Part shown: positions 36,832 to 45,463 of the stretch, one piece after another | How positions within the stretch are numbered: position 1 is the stretch's first letter | Layout of the letters: each line of letters starts with the position of its first letter | NCBI RefSeq assembly: GCF_003116095.1 | Contig: NZ_LGRA01000005.1 | Coordinates: 1-64,000 of the forward strand | DNA: 64,000 nt | Direction of reading: 5' to 3' | Source: Azospirillum sp. TSO35-2 | Lineage (GTDB): Bacteria > Pseudomonadota > Alphaproteobacteria > Azospirillales > Azospirillaceae | Position numbers and translations under genes: made by a program | Notes under the pieces: model-generated | The model's input: the letters and a program-made list of their open reading frames with translations, nothing else | Told to the model about the DNA's origin: nothing | The model's database searches: none

Positions 36832-39003
36832 ATGTGGGATACAATGCCAAAAGGGCATAACATCGCGGAACGCGCGTCCTCCCAAGCCCAGCCGTATCGC
36901 CTGGAGGGGCCGTTCAAGGATGATGGGGGATATGGCTGGCATGCCTCGCTGCCGGAGTTGAGTGTTTACGGGGCCACGCCGGAAATGCCTCGTTCGTCCT
37001 TGTCATTGCTGGAAAACGGCCGCCCCCTGGGGCCGCCGGACCAGCTTCACGATGATGTCCGTCAGAAGGGTGGCGGCCGCTACAGCCATTGGGGAGACGG
37101 ATTGTGGTTCTCCGCCTCCGACAACAGCGACCCGAACACGAACGGCCGTGATTACACGATTATTATCGACAAAGACATTAATTCTAGCGCAAGCAAAGTC
37201 GAGGAACCCGAAGGGGGATCTCCGTCCGCAGTCGTTCTGCTGCCCTTCGAGTCCGATATTCAACCACAGGTGGGAGCGGTTTATCCGCTGCCGAAGCCCT
37301 TCGCGGCCGACAACGGCTTCGCCTGGCTTGTGAAGCTGCCCCAATTCGAAGCCTGGGGAAAAGGCGGGACAGGTTTCAGGCTGCAGTTCATGGAGGACGG
37401 CCGTCCCCTGGGACCGCCGGACCAGCTTCACGACGATGTCCGTCAGGAAGGCAATGGTCGCTACAGCCATTGGAGCGACGGGTTGTGGTTCTCCACCTCC
37501 GACAACAGCGATCCGAACACCAACGGCCGCGATTACACGATTTCCGTCGTGCCGGTCGAACAGGCCGTGCCGGCAGCCCCTGTCAAGGAAGGCTACGCGC
37601 GCCTGTTGTTCGAGGAGGGGGTCTATACCGTCGATCTGCCGGGGCGGTACGGCAATGCCGGCGGCTTCGCCTGGACCGCCTACATCCCGGAACTCGCCCC
37701 CCTGGCATCCGATGGGCAAAGCCGCTACTCGGAGCTTTTCCTGATCGAGGACGGCGTGTTCCTGCCGCGGGCGGACATGCTCCACGACGACATCCGCCAG
37801 AAAGGCGAGGGCCGCTACAGCCACTGGGGGAACGAGCTATGGTTCGCCACCAGCGACAACAGCGATCCGAACACCAACGGCCGCCACTACCAGATCGGAT
37901 ACAAGCTCCACAAGACGCTGGACGACGGGTCGATCGTCTACCACGCCGCCCGGGGTGCCTATGTTCTGTACCGCAACGGCAGCCGCTTCGCTTTGCCGCA
38001 GTACTGCAACATCGGCCTGACCAACAAATGCAACCTGCGCTGCGAGATCTGCGGCAGCCAGAAGTTTCTCGACAACGAGAAGATTCCCCGCCGCTTCATG
38101 GATATCGGGCTGTTCCGCAAGGTGGCGGACACCATCCTGCCCTTCATGACCGAAGTGGAGCTGAGCAGCTACGGCGAACCATCCCTGCATCCCGACTTCG
38201 AAGAGGTGCTGAGGGCGATCCGCGACCATGATTGCGTATTCAAGCTTCAGACCAACGCCACCCTGCTGACCGACCGGCTGGTCAATCTGCTGGCCGGCAT
38301 GGTGGGCACCGTCTGGATGTCCATCGATGCGACCGGCCCGCTGTTCAACGACGTCCGCCGGAACGGCAAATGGGAGAATGTCGAGCGTGGCGTCCGCCGG
38401 CTGAACGAACTGCGCGATCCTGAAAAACTGAAGCTGTGCGTCAACCCCACGGTCACCCGCCGCACCCTGCCGGCGATGATGGACGTTCTGGAGTGGGCCT
38501 ATGCGAATCAGGTCGATTCGGTGAATTTCCGCCAGTACGATCCGATCGCGGATTCGTTCGAGGAGCAGCCGAGCCCCGAGGAGCTGGCTCCCCAGATCGC
38601 CGCACTGGGTGAATGGGCGGCGGCGCATCCGGACGGCCCCGACATACGGTTCGAGCCGAACTGGATCCGCTTCACCAACAAGGAAGTCGTGGACACCGTC
38701 CATTACAAGGCGCGATCCGGCCACGCCAACTACCCGATCCTGTCGGGCCGGCCCGATGCCCATCCCGTCTACGCCTGTATGGCGCCGTTGCAGTATGTGG
38801 ACATCGGGCTGGACGGCGAGATCTACGCCTGCTGCCGCACCCAGCGGACGGTTCTCGGCTTCGCCACCAGCCTGGACGCGTTCCTGGAGACCTGGTGCGG
38901 CAAGCGCTATGAAAGCCTGCGCCGCTCCCTGCGCCATGACGGCCTGAATCCCGTCGTGCTGCCGGAATGCGCGGGCTGCGTTAAAAGCTACGGCGGAAGC
39001 TGA
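36832..39003 (+). CDS. Radical SAM/SPASM protein with three N-terminal DNSDPNTNGR modules
   Basis: 723 residues. Residues about 22-110, 150-237 and 264-355 are three copies of the shared module, each ending with an intact DNSDPNTNGR (97-106, 224-233, 342-351). The radical SAM core follows with CNLRCEIC (Cys400, Cys404, Cys407, the CX3CX2C [4Fe-4S] site), LSSYGEPSLHPDF, and a C-terminal SPASM-like Cys set (CMAP, YACCRT, ECAGC) for extra clusters. SPASM enzymes oxidise or crosslink peptides, and some act on sugars. Substrate unknown. The ATG at 36832 gives a complete first module. It converges on the transglutaminase-like gene. Confidence 0.85.
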   Translation: MWDTMPKGHNIAERASSQAQPYRLEGPFKDDGGYGWHASLPELSVYGATPEMPRSSLSLLENGRPLGPPDQLHDDVRQKGGGRYSHWGDGLWFSASDNSDPNTNGRDYTIIIDKDINSSASKVEEPEGGSPSAVVLLPFESDIQPQVGAVYPLPKPFAADNGFAWLVKLPQFEAWGKGGTGFRLQFMEDGRPLGPPDQLHDDVRQEGNGRYSHWSDGLWFSTSDNSDPNTNGRDYTISVVPVEQAVPAAPVKEGYARLLFEEGVYTVDLPGRYGNAGGFAWTAYIPELAPLASDGQSRYSELFLIEDGVFLPRADMLHDDIRQKGEGRYSHWGNELWFATSDNSDPNTNGRHYQIGYKLHKTLDDGSIVYHAARGAYVLYRNGSRFALPQYCNIGLTNKCNLRCEICGSQKFLDNEKIPRRFMDIGLFRKVADTILPFMTEVELSSYGEPSLHPDFEEVLRAIRDHDCVFKLQTNATLLTDRLVNLLAGMVGTVWMSIDATGPLFNDVRRNGKWENVERGVRRLNELRDPEKLKLCVNPTVTRRTLPAMMDVLEWAYANQVDSVNFRQYDPIADSFEEQPSPEELAPQIAALGEWAAAHPDGPDIRFEPNWIRFTNKEVVDTVHYKARSGHANYPILSGRPDAHPVYACMAPLQYVDIGLDGEIYACCRTQRTVLGFATSLDAFLETWCGKRYESLRRSLRHDGLNPVVLPECAGCVKSYGGS
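36895..37896 (+). repeat. Three tandem DNSDPNTNGR-type modules
   Basis: Copies at about 36895-37161, 37279-37542 and 37621-37896. Each encodes G[YF][GA]Wxxx[LI]P, then [LE]DG or ENG, HDD[VI]RQ, GRYSHW and SDNSDPNTNGRxY. Copies 1 and 2 are nearly identical over the core (GRPLGPPDQLHDDVRQ in both), suggesting recent duplication; copy 3 is more diverged. Confidence 0.9.
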
Positions 39004-39120
39004 CGCCGGGCGCCTCTCATCGGCAGGATCGGACCCGCCGCCCCGGATCGTGAAGACCGGGACGGCGAGCCGTCCGAGCAGCGGGCCAGAATCAGCGGGG
39101 CCGGGATTGGTGGCGAGGGT

Positions 39121-41436
39121 TCAGTCGGGAAGCCCGAACTCCTCGCGGATGCCGCAGACGAACTGCGGCTCGGGAACCGGTGGTGCCGGCGGAATGACGA
39201 GATCCACGGGAAGGTCGAGGCGCATCGACGCGGGCGGCCCGTAGGCATGCGGCCCCGTCACCGCCCGGACGCGCCAGAAGATGTCGGGGATGCTCGCCAA
39301 ATGCCTCAACGGTACCGTCAGGCTGGCCGTGTCGACGATGCGCATGTATTGGGGCAGGACCGGCTCGATGAAGCGTTCGTCGCAACAGAGCATGATTTCA
39401 TACGTGAAGGCCGGATCGCCCTCCCAGCTCAGTTCAACGCTGCCGTCCTGTCCGGGCTCTTCGCCGGGCCGACGGATCACTGGCGGATGCAGGGTCAGCG
39501 CCGGCACCGGCTCGCCGTCGACGGCCCTCGCCGAGCCTTCGACCGTCAGTTCCAGCGTCTCGAATTCGCCGAGAACCTCGATCGTGCTGTCCCCATGGCA
39601 AAGCTGGGGGATCGCTGCGGCTAGGACGGAGCCGATGACCGTCAGCTTCGCCTCGACGGCGAGCGGGTCCAGGAATTGCGGCAGAACCACCTGCAAATCC
39701 ATGAAGGGTTCGTGCGCACGGCCCGGAGCGACGGCTTCCCCTAGCGGGACCTCGAAGTGATTGGGGCCGATGAAGTGGCGTTCCTCGACGACCAGCGAGC
39801 CGATCTCCTGCCCGGATGCGGCCAGCCCGATCCTGAAGGTCTCGGGCCATTCGAAATCCGAGAGGAGGGAAACCTCCAGCATGGCGTCCAGGATCGGAAA
39901 CGGAACCGCCACCGTCAGGTCGAGGGGAGCGTCCGCTTCTTTCTCCATCCGCCGGATCAGCCGGTAGCTGGCCTGCGACGGCGCATTCAGGGTTTCGCCA
40001 TCGCAGAAGAAGGGAGGCGACATGCCGTTGAGATCGGCATGGAAGCTGAGATCGTCGCCGGCTGCCAAGCACAGGGACAATTCGTGCCACGCCGGTTCCT
40101 CGGGCTGGGCCAGGGAGAAGCGCCGCGTCGCGAAGATGGCGTTGTAGTGTTTCCACTGGTGGGACAGCAGCGGGGTATCCGCGTTCTCCAGGGTGGCGAC
40201 GGGATAGCCGTAGCGACTTTCCTCCAGCCGCTCCCTGGTGACGCCATCGGCGCCATCCAGCAGCCCGGTGCGCGGATCACGCGTGAACGTCACCAGGTTC
40301 GGGTCGAGGATGACCCATCGCCCGTCGATACAGACCTCCGGTGCGCCATGCCCGGCATAGACGGCGATACGCGCCTCCAGCCCGCAGGCCCGGGCGATGG
40401 TGCAATAGACCGTTGCGAAGTCGTTGCAGTCCCCGCCGTAAAGGCACAGGAACGGGATCGGGTCCCGCCGGTGCTTCTGTCCGATGCTCGGTGATCCGCG
40501 CACGCCCGAACGGGCGACATACTGCCAGATCACGAAGGCGGCCAGATGTTGGGACAGCCCGTCTGTGCCAATGCTTTCCAGCAGTTGGCGGCGTGTCCAA
40601 GGGGTGGTCCAGCCGCCGGATCGGAATCCCGTGATTGTGGCCGTGCAGGTGGACAGGTTGCGCAATCGAACGGTGAGCAGGCGGGGCGTGGGGTCGGCGA
40701 TGGCGATGGGAAGGCCCGGCTCCGCCGCCGTCACCACCCGCGTCCAGTTGCGGAGGCCGGCATGGGGAGGGGGTGGTTGATGCCGGATTTGCTGCCGGCC
40801 GCCGCGCAGCAGGTGCTGGCGGGCCTGGAGGCTGAGCAGGAAAGCGATCGCCTGGACGATCTGATGATCGTCTGGGTCGTGGTTCTCCTCAGGATGGAAC
40901 TCTGCGAAGTTATGCTGGATCGCAAGACTCCGCCGGATGATGCCAAGCACGAACGAGGCCGAGGTTTCGCCCTTGTCCAGGATCAGACATTGATAAGTGC
41001 GCCCGTTGTGCCGGGGGTCGGAGCCGTCACTGCTGCTGAACAGCAGACGTCCGCTCCAGTGGGAATAGCGCCCGCCACCCTGTTCCCGAATGTCCTGGTG
41101 AAGGCAATGGCGGGGTCCCAGAACGCTGTGATCCTCGAGCAGGATCAGGCGGCTGCGGCGTGGGAAGGTACCGTCATCCGAAATCAAATCGGGGTTCAGG
41201 TGAACCTCATACGCCAATCCGGACTCGTGCGATATGGAGGACGGAGCGACGATGCAATCGAACATAATCTGGACCCGATATCCTTTTTCAAGGTCTGTCC
41301 AGCCAATCCAGCCGTCATCCGGCATTTGAAGGCCAGCACCTAGCCGGTCGCTGCGACGCGACGACCACGACACCCCGTGGAACTCCGCGGGAAGTTTCAA
41401 CTCTAAATCAGAGGCGATGCGTTCGCCATTTGACAA
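39121..41436 (-). CDS. Transglutaminase-like protein with an N-terminal DNSDPNTNGR-type module
   Basis: 771 residues from a TTG start at 41436 with no clear SD; the ATG at 41325 is an alternative. Residues about 70-152 carry the shared module in variant form (GRYSHW, DGSDPRHNGR). Residues about 320-390 show a complete transglutaminase-like triad: Cys337 in GGDCNDFA, His363 in AGHGAPEV and Asp378 in VILDPN. The C-terminal about 330 residues are beta-rich and Pro-terminated (IPPAPPVPEPQF), resembling fibronectin-type carbohydrate-associated domains. Such folds act as proteases, peptide amidases or crosslinkers. No signal peptide is visible. It converges on the radical SAM gene and shares its module. 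Confidence 0.75.
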   Translation of the reverse strand: MSNGERIASDLELKLPAEFHGVSWSSRRSDRLGAGLQMPDDGWIGWTDLEKGYRVQIMFDCIVAPSSISHESGLAYEVHLNPDLISDDGTFPRRSRLILLEDHSVLGPRHCLHQDIREQGGGRYSHWSGRLLFSSSDGSDPRHNGRTYQCLILDKGETSASFVLGIIRRSLAIQHNFAEFHPEENHDPDDHQIVQAIAFLLSLQARQHLLRGGRQQIRHQPPPPHAGLRNWTRVVTAAEPGLPIAIADPTPRLLTVRLRNLSTCTATITGFRSGGWTTPWTRRQLLESIGTDGLSQHLAAFVIWQYVARSGVRGSPSIGQKHRRDPIPFLCLYGGDCNDFATVYCTIARACGLEARIAVYAGHGAPEVCIDGRWVILDPNLVTFTRDPRTGLLDGADGVTRERLEESRYGYPVATLENADTPLLSHQWKHYNAIFATRRFSLAQPEEPAWHELSLCLAAGDDLSFHADLNGMSPPFFCDGETLNAPSQASYRLIRRMEKEADAPLDLTVAVPFPILDAMLEVSLLSDFEWPETFRIGLAASGQEIGSLVVEERHFIGPNHFEVPLGEAVAPGRAHEPFMDLQVVLPQFLDPLAVEAKLTVIGSVLAAAIPQLCHGDSTIEVLGEFETLELTVEGSARAVDGEPVPALTLHPPVIRRPGEEPGQDGSVELSWEGDPAFTYEIMLCCDERFIEPVLPQYMRIVDTASLTVPLRHLASIPDIFWRVRAVTGPHAYGPPASMRLDLPVDLVIPPAPPVPEPQFVCGIREEFGLPD
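40981..41229 (-). repeat. DNSDPNTNGR-type module, copy in the transglutaminase-like protein
   Basis: Encodes residues about 70-152: GLAYEVHLNPDL, LILLEDHSVLG, HQDIREQGGGRYSHW and SSSDGSDPRHNGRTY. The terminal motif has Gly for Asn and RH for NT, the largest departure among the seven copies. Confidence 0.85.
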
Positions 41437-41652
41437 TCGTGCGTCAAAAGGCCAAATGCACCTTCAGCATATTGCCATCCCCGCCCCAACACGAAACCAC
41501 CTTAGCGGGGGCATATGAGCTTGGGATTAACCTTGATGGTTTAGAGCAAAATCGCTATGGTTTTCCTGCCGAAGGCGAAATGAAACCAGTTCGTCGTTCT
41601 TCGCAACAATAGAAAACGAAAGCAAGAATATTAGTTATCGGAGTCGTTGGAA
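41437..41652. promoter_or_regulatory. A+T-rich divergent region upstream of the GT61 gene
   Basis: A 216-bp divergent gap with low GC for this window. A TTTGAC...GTCAAA inverted repeat (41429-41434 with 41443-41448, 8-nt spacer) overlaps the proposed TTG start of the transglutaminase-like gene. It may be an operator, and it weakens that start assignment. No confident -35/-10 pair is called. Confidence 0.4.
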
Positions 41653-43266
41653 ATGAGTAAAACTCTTCCGGTTCATGCGGAGCCTCTTGATGAGCTTGGA
41701 CTGGAAAATGTATCAATAGATGGATTTTTCTCTCCATCTGGTAAAAATAGCCGTTTTGATTTCTTGAAGCCGGAACCGGTTAGCTTCAAGGAAGGATATT
41801 TTTTAGAAGATTATCTTCCCGATACGGATTCTCCCGGAGCTCAATGGGCCAGAAAGGGAAAATCTTATCTCAGCTCCGAGCTCTTTTTCATCAGACTGAA
41901 GAATGTTTTTGTGTTCCCGAACCGCAGCGCGATCATGCTGGAGCCGGGTGTTTTTTTAAAGGAATCCCTGAACAGCGTTTGTTACGGCGATCAGGATAGA
42001 AATTTCGATTATTTGGCCCGTTTTCTGCCGAACATTACGAAGACGGATGATGGTCTGAGCTTTGATCCGGAAATCTGCGACCGTGCAGAAGTGATCGAAG
42101 ATACGGTCATGCTGGTCAACACCGTCCAGGACAATTACGGCCACTGGCATCTTGACAGCTTGTTGTCAGCTTACGGGATCCGTGACTGGATCCTGGAAAA
42201 GGACGTCAAGTTCCTGATGCCCAGCACCAAGAACGAACCCCGCCGCTATCGCAACCGGGGCTGGATCCATGATAGCCTGACGGTGCTGGGGATGGGGGGC
42301 CGGCTGCTCGGCACGCCCGAACCGATCGTGTTCTGCCGCGACCTGATCTATTCGAGCCGGATGTTCACGCTCGGCACCAACCAGCCGCCGCCGCTCTTCG
42401 ACACCATGACGTCGGAGATCGCGCAGCGGGTAGCCCGCGACAGCTCGGTTCAAATCCGCCAGCCCGAATACATCTTCCTGATGCGCAAGGGTGGTGGCGC
42501 CGGACGCTACATGGTCAACGAGGAGTCTCTCTCCGCCGGCCTCCAGAGCTATGGCTTCGACTGCCTTGTACCCGATAATTTCGGCTTCGCCGACGAGGTG
42601 AAGTTCTTCGGCCAAGCCAAGATTCTCATCTGCCAGACCGGCTCGGCGATCCTGAACGCCGCCTATGCGCCGGAAGGCTGCATCATCTGCGAAATCGGAA
42701 CGGGCGATGTCCTCTTCTCCGCCTTCGTGCATGTGCCGGGAGTCACCGGGAAGCGTTACGTCATGTACCATGTGCCGGAACTGGTCCGGAAGGATCCAAG
42801 CCGGGCGGTGGAGGCGGCCAACCGCGACCAGTGTTCCTTCGAGGTCCCACTCGACAGCTTCCTGCCCTTCGTCGCGCGGTTGATGGAACTGACGGGCGTC
42901 ACCGTTAACCCAGAGACCGCCCTGATCCGCGCCATGGCCGAGACGAAGCCAGAGATCGAGCGGGGAGCCTGCTATCAGGTTCTCACCCCCCCCTTCGCAC
43001 GCGATCAGGTTGGGGCATCCGCCTACGCCTACCATTGCCCGGAACTGGCCCGTTACGCGGATGGCATCGGAACGGGTCCGCGGTCGCCACTCCGCCTGCT
43101 GGAGAACGGCCAGCCGCTCGGCCAGCCGCACAGCGCGCATCACGACATCCGGACCATCGGCGGTGGGCGCTATTCCCACTGGAACAACCACATCCTCTTC
43201 GCGACCAGCGACAACTCGGATCCGAACACCAACGGCCGAACCTATTCGATCTACCTCGACCGCTGA
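41653..43266 (+). CDS. GT61-family glycosyltransferase with C-terminal DNSDPNTNGR module
   Basis: 537 residues from the ATG at 41653 (a TTG two codons earlier is also open). GT61 (DUF563) landmarks: NYGHWHLDSL at about residue 161, YIFLMRKGGGAGRYMVNE, and the C-terminal ILICQTGSAILNAAYAPEG. GT61 enzymes transfer xylose, arabinose, GlcNAc and related sugars. The last about 88 residues are the shared module with GRYSHW and an intact DNSDPNTNGR, ending YLDR. The first about 160 codons are A+T-rich and the rest GC-rich, an abrupt change within one gene. The rfbH operon begins 122 bp downstream on the same strand. Confidence 0.85.
   Translation: MSKTLPVHAEPLDELGLENVSIDGFFSPSGKNSRFDFLKPEPVSFKEGYFLEDYLPDTDSPGAQWARKGKSYLSSELFFIRLKNVFVFPNRSAIMLEPGVFLKESLNSVCYGDQDRNFDYLARFLPNITKTDDGLSFDPEICDRAEVIEDTVMLVNTVQDNYGHWHLDSLLSAYGIRDWILEKDVKFLMPSTKNEPRRYRNRGWIHDSLTVLGMGGRLLGTPEPIVFCRDLIYSSRMFTLGTNQPPPLFDTMTSEIAQRVARDSSVQIRQPEYIFLMRKGGGAGRYMVNEESLSAGLQSYGFDCLVPDNFGFADEVKFFGQAKILICQTGSAILNAAYAPEGCIICEIGTGDVLFSAFVHVPGVTGKRYVMYHVPELVRKDPSRAVEAANRDQCSFEVPLDSFLPFVARLMELTGVTVNPETALIRAMAETKPEIERGACYQVLTPPFARDQVGASAYAYHCPELARYADGIGTGPRSPLRLLENGQPLGQPHSAHHDIRTIGGGRYSHWNNHILFATSDNSDPNTNGRTYSIYLDR
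43000..43263 (+). repeat. DNSDPNTNGR-type module, C-terminal copy in the GT61 protein
   Basis: Encodes the last 88 residues: ASAYAYHCPEL, LLENGQPLG, HHDIRTIGGGRYSHW and SDNSDPNTNGRTY. This is the only copy at the extreme C terminus, which shows that the module can be appended at either end of an enzyme. Confidence 0.88.
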
Positions 43267-43388
43267 TCGACCACCCCCTTCCCGGCCCCCACCGGGCCTG
43301 CGCCGTGCCCGCTCACGCGGGGGCGGCGCGGGACGGCGCATACGCCAAAGCCGCTGTTCGGCTCATTTTTTCAGGCAAGGAACGCCGC

Positions 43389-44696
43389 ATGGACAGACAG
43401 GATCTCCTCGACGCTGCGGGACGCTGGTGGGAAGACCAGGCGAAGCCCGCCTTCGTTCCGGGGGAAAGCTATGTGCCCGTCACCGGCAAGGTGGTGGACG
43501 GTGATGACCTGCGGCATCTGATCGATGCGTCCCTGGACATGTGGCTGACCGAGGGGCGCTTCGCCGACGGCTTCCGCAAGCGGCTGGCCGAGCGTTTCGG
43601 GGTCAAGTACGCCAGCCTCACCTGTTCCGGGTCCGCCTCCAACCTGGTGGCGGTGAGCGCCCTCACCTCCCCGTCGCTGGGGGAGCGGCGGCTGGCGCCG
43701 GGCAGCGAGGTCATCACCGTGGCGGCCGGTTTCCCCACCACCGTCGCCCCGATCGTCCAGAACGGCTGTGTTCCGGTCTTCGTCGACGTCGATCTGGCCA
43801 CCGCCAACATCACGCCCGCCCGGGTCGAGGCGGCGCTGACCGACAAGACGCGGGCCATCGTCGTCGCCCACACGCTGGGCAACCCGTTCGACGCCGCGGC
43901 GCTCGCCGACATCGCCGAGCGCCACAACCTGTTCCTGGTGGAGGACTGCTGCGACGCTTTCGGCGCCACGCTGAACGGCAAGGGAGTCGGCACCTTCGGA
44001 ACGCTGGCCACCGTCAGCTTCTATCCGGCCCACCACATCACCACCGGTGAGGGCGGCGCCGTCTTCAGCAACCGCAAGGCCTACGAGCGGCTGGTGAACT
44101 CCTTCCGCGACTGGGGGCGCGACTGCTGGTGCCCGCCGGGCCGCGACAACACCTGCGGCCGCCGGTTCGACTGGTCGTTCGACGGGTTGCCGCCGGGCTA
44201 CGATCACAAATACGTCTACTCCCATCTCGGCTACAACGTGAAGATGACGGACATGCAGGCCGCCATCGGGTTGAGCCAGCTGGACAAGCTGGACGGCTTC
44301 GTCGCCCGCCGGCGGGAGAATTTCCGCTTCCTGCGCGACGGTATGATCGCCCTGGGGCTCGACCGCTGTTTCGTGCTGCCCGAGGCCATTCCGGGGGCGG
44401 AGCCGAGCTGGTTCGGCTTCCTGCTGACGGTGCGCGACGACGTGTCCCTGGACCGCGGCGTCCTGGTCCGCCGGCTGGAGGAGCGCAGGATCGGCACCCG
44501 CCTGCTGTTCGGCGGCAACCTGACCTGCCAGCCGGCCTTCCGCGGCGTGGACTATCGCACGGTCGGCGATCTCACCAACACCGACACCATCATGCGCCGC
44601 TCCTTCTGGCTGGGCGTCTGGCCGGGCCTGACCGAACGGCACCTGTCCTATGTGCTCGACACCCTCAAGAGCATCGTTACGGAGGAACTGGGATGA
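43389..44696 (+). CDS. rfbH: CDP-6-deoxy-4-keto-D-glucose 3-dehydrase (E1, PMP/[2Fe-2S] enzyme)
   Basis: 435 residues. Removes the C3 hydroxyl of CDP-4-keto-6-deoxyglucose, the committed step to CDP-3,6-dideoxyhexoses. The aminotransferase-fold cofactor Lys is replaced by His (FYPAHHITTGEGG, His215/His216), as in E1. The cluster ligands follow the E1 spacing exactly: Cys188-X57-Cys246-X1-Cys248-X7-Cys256 (DCWCPPGRDNTC). The ATG at 43389 has an AAGGAA SD; the longer open frame upstream shadows the GT61 gene. First gene of a five-gene operon; its stop overlaps the start of rfbF (ATGA). The usual partner reductase (DdhD/E3) is not in the window. Confidence 0.95.
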   Translation: MDRQDLLDAAGRWWEDQAKPAFVPGESYVPVTGKVVDGDDLRHLIDASLDMWLTEGRFADGFRKRLAERFGVKYASLTCSGSASNLVAVSALTSPSLGERRLAPGSEVITVAAGFPTTVAPIVQNGCVPVFVDVDLATANITPARVEAALTDKTRAIVVAHTLGNPFDAAALADIAERHNLFLVEDCCDAFGATLNGKGVGTFGTLATVSFYPAHHITTGEGGAVFSNRKAYERLVNSFRDWGRDCWCPPGRDNTCGRRFDWSFDGLPPGYDHKYVYSHLGYNVKMTDMQAAIGLSQLDKLDGFVARRRENFRFLRDGMIALGLDRCFVLPEAIPGAEPSWFGFLLTVRDDVSLDRGVLVRRLEERRIGTRLLFGGNLTCQPAFRGVDYRTVGDLTNTDTIMRRSFWLGVWPGLTERHLSYVLDTLKSIVTEELG

Positions 44697-45463
44697 AGGC
44701 GGTCATTCTTGCTGGCGGACTTGGATCGCGTCTCAGCGAGGAGACGGATCGCGTTCCCAAGCCCATGGTCCGCATCGGCCGCATGCCGATCCTCTGGCAC
44801 ATCATGAAGATCTACAGCCATCACGGCATCAACGACTTCGTGATCTGCCTCGGCTACAAGGGCGAGGTCATCAAGCAGTTCTTCCTGGAAATGCGCAGCA
44901 CCCTGTCGGACTTCACGATCGACATCGGGAGCGGGGCCATCAGCTACCACGACAAATCGCACGACGACTGGCGTGTGACGCTGATCGACACCGGGGATGC
45001 GACGATGACGGGCGGCCGCGTCAAGCGGATCGCCCCCTATCTCGACAACGAGGCCTTCTGCCTGACCTATGGTGACGGTGTCGCCGACGTCGATGTGCAG
45101 AAGGTGATCGCCTTCCATCACGAGCAGAAGCGCCTGGCCACGGTGACGGCGGTGGAGCCGCCGGGCCGTTTCGGCGCGCTCGAGCTGACGGGCGACCGGG
45201 TGGGCAGCTTCTCGGAAAAGATCGACAACAAGAACGCCTATGTGAACGGCGGCTTCTTCGTGCTGGAGCCGGGCTGCCTGGACTACATCACCAACGATGC
45301 CACCGTCTGGGAGCAGGAACCGCTGGAGCGCCTCGCCGCCGCGGAGCAGCTGGCCGCCTATCGGCACAAGGGCTTCTGGAAGCCGATGGACACCATCAAC
45401 GACAAGCGCTTCCTGGAGGATCTCTGGGTGAAGGGCAATGCCCCCTGGAAGGTCTGGCCGTGA
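44693..45463 (+). CDS. rfbF: Glucose-1-phosphate cytidylyltransferase
   Basis: Makes CDP-glucose from CTP and glucose-1-phosphate, the first step of the CDP-sugar branch. 256 residues, the usual length. The N-terminal nucleotide-binding signature is AVILAGGLGSRLSEET with VPKPMVRIG; later landmarks are LTYGDGVADVD, VEPPGRFGALEL, YVNGGFFVLEPG and the C-terminal GFWKPMDTINDK. A GGAGG SD lies inside the end of rfbH, and the start and stop codons overlap at both ends (ATGA at 44693, GTGA at 45460), so the operon is translationally coupled. Confidence 0.95.
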   Translation: MKAVILAGGLGSRLSEETDRVPKPMVRIGRMPILWHIMKIYSHHGINDFVICLGYKGEVIKQFFLEMRSTLSDFTIDIGSGAISYHDKSHDDWRVTLIDTGDATMTGGRVKRIAPYLDNEAFCLTYGDGVADVDVQKVIAFHHEQKRLATVTAVEPPGRFGALELTGDRVGSFSEKIDNKNAYVNGGFFVLEPGCLDYITNDATVWEQEPLERLAAAEQLAAYRHKGFWKPMDTINDKRFLEDLWVKGNAPWKVWP

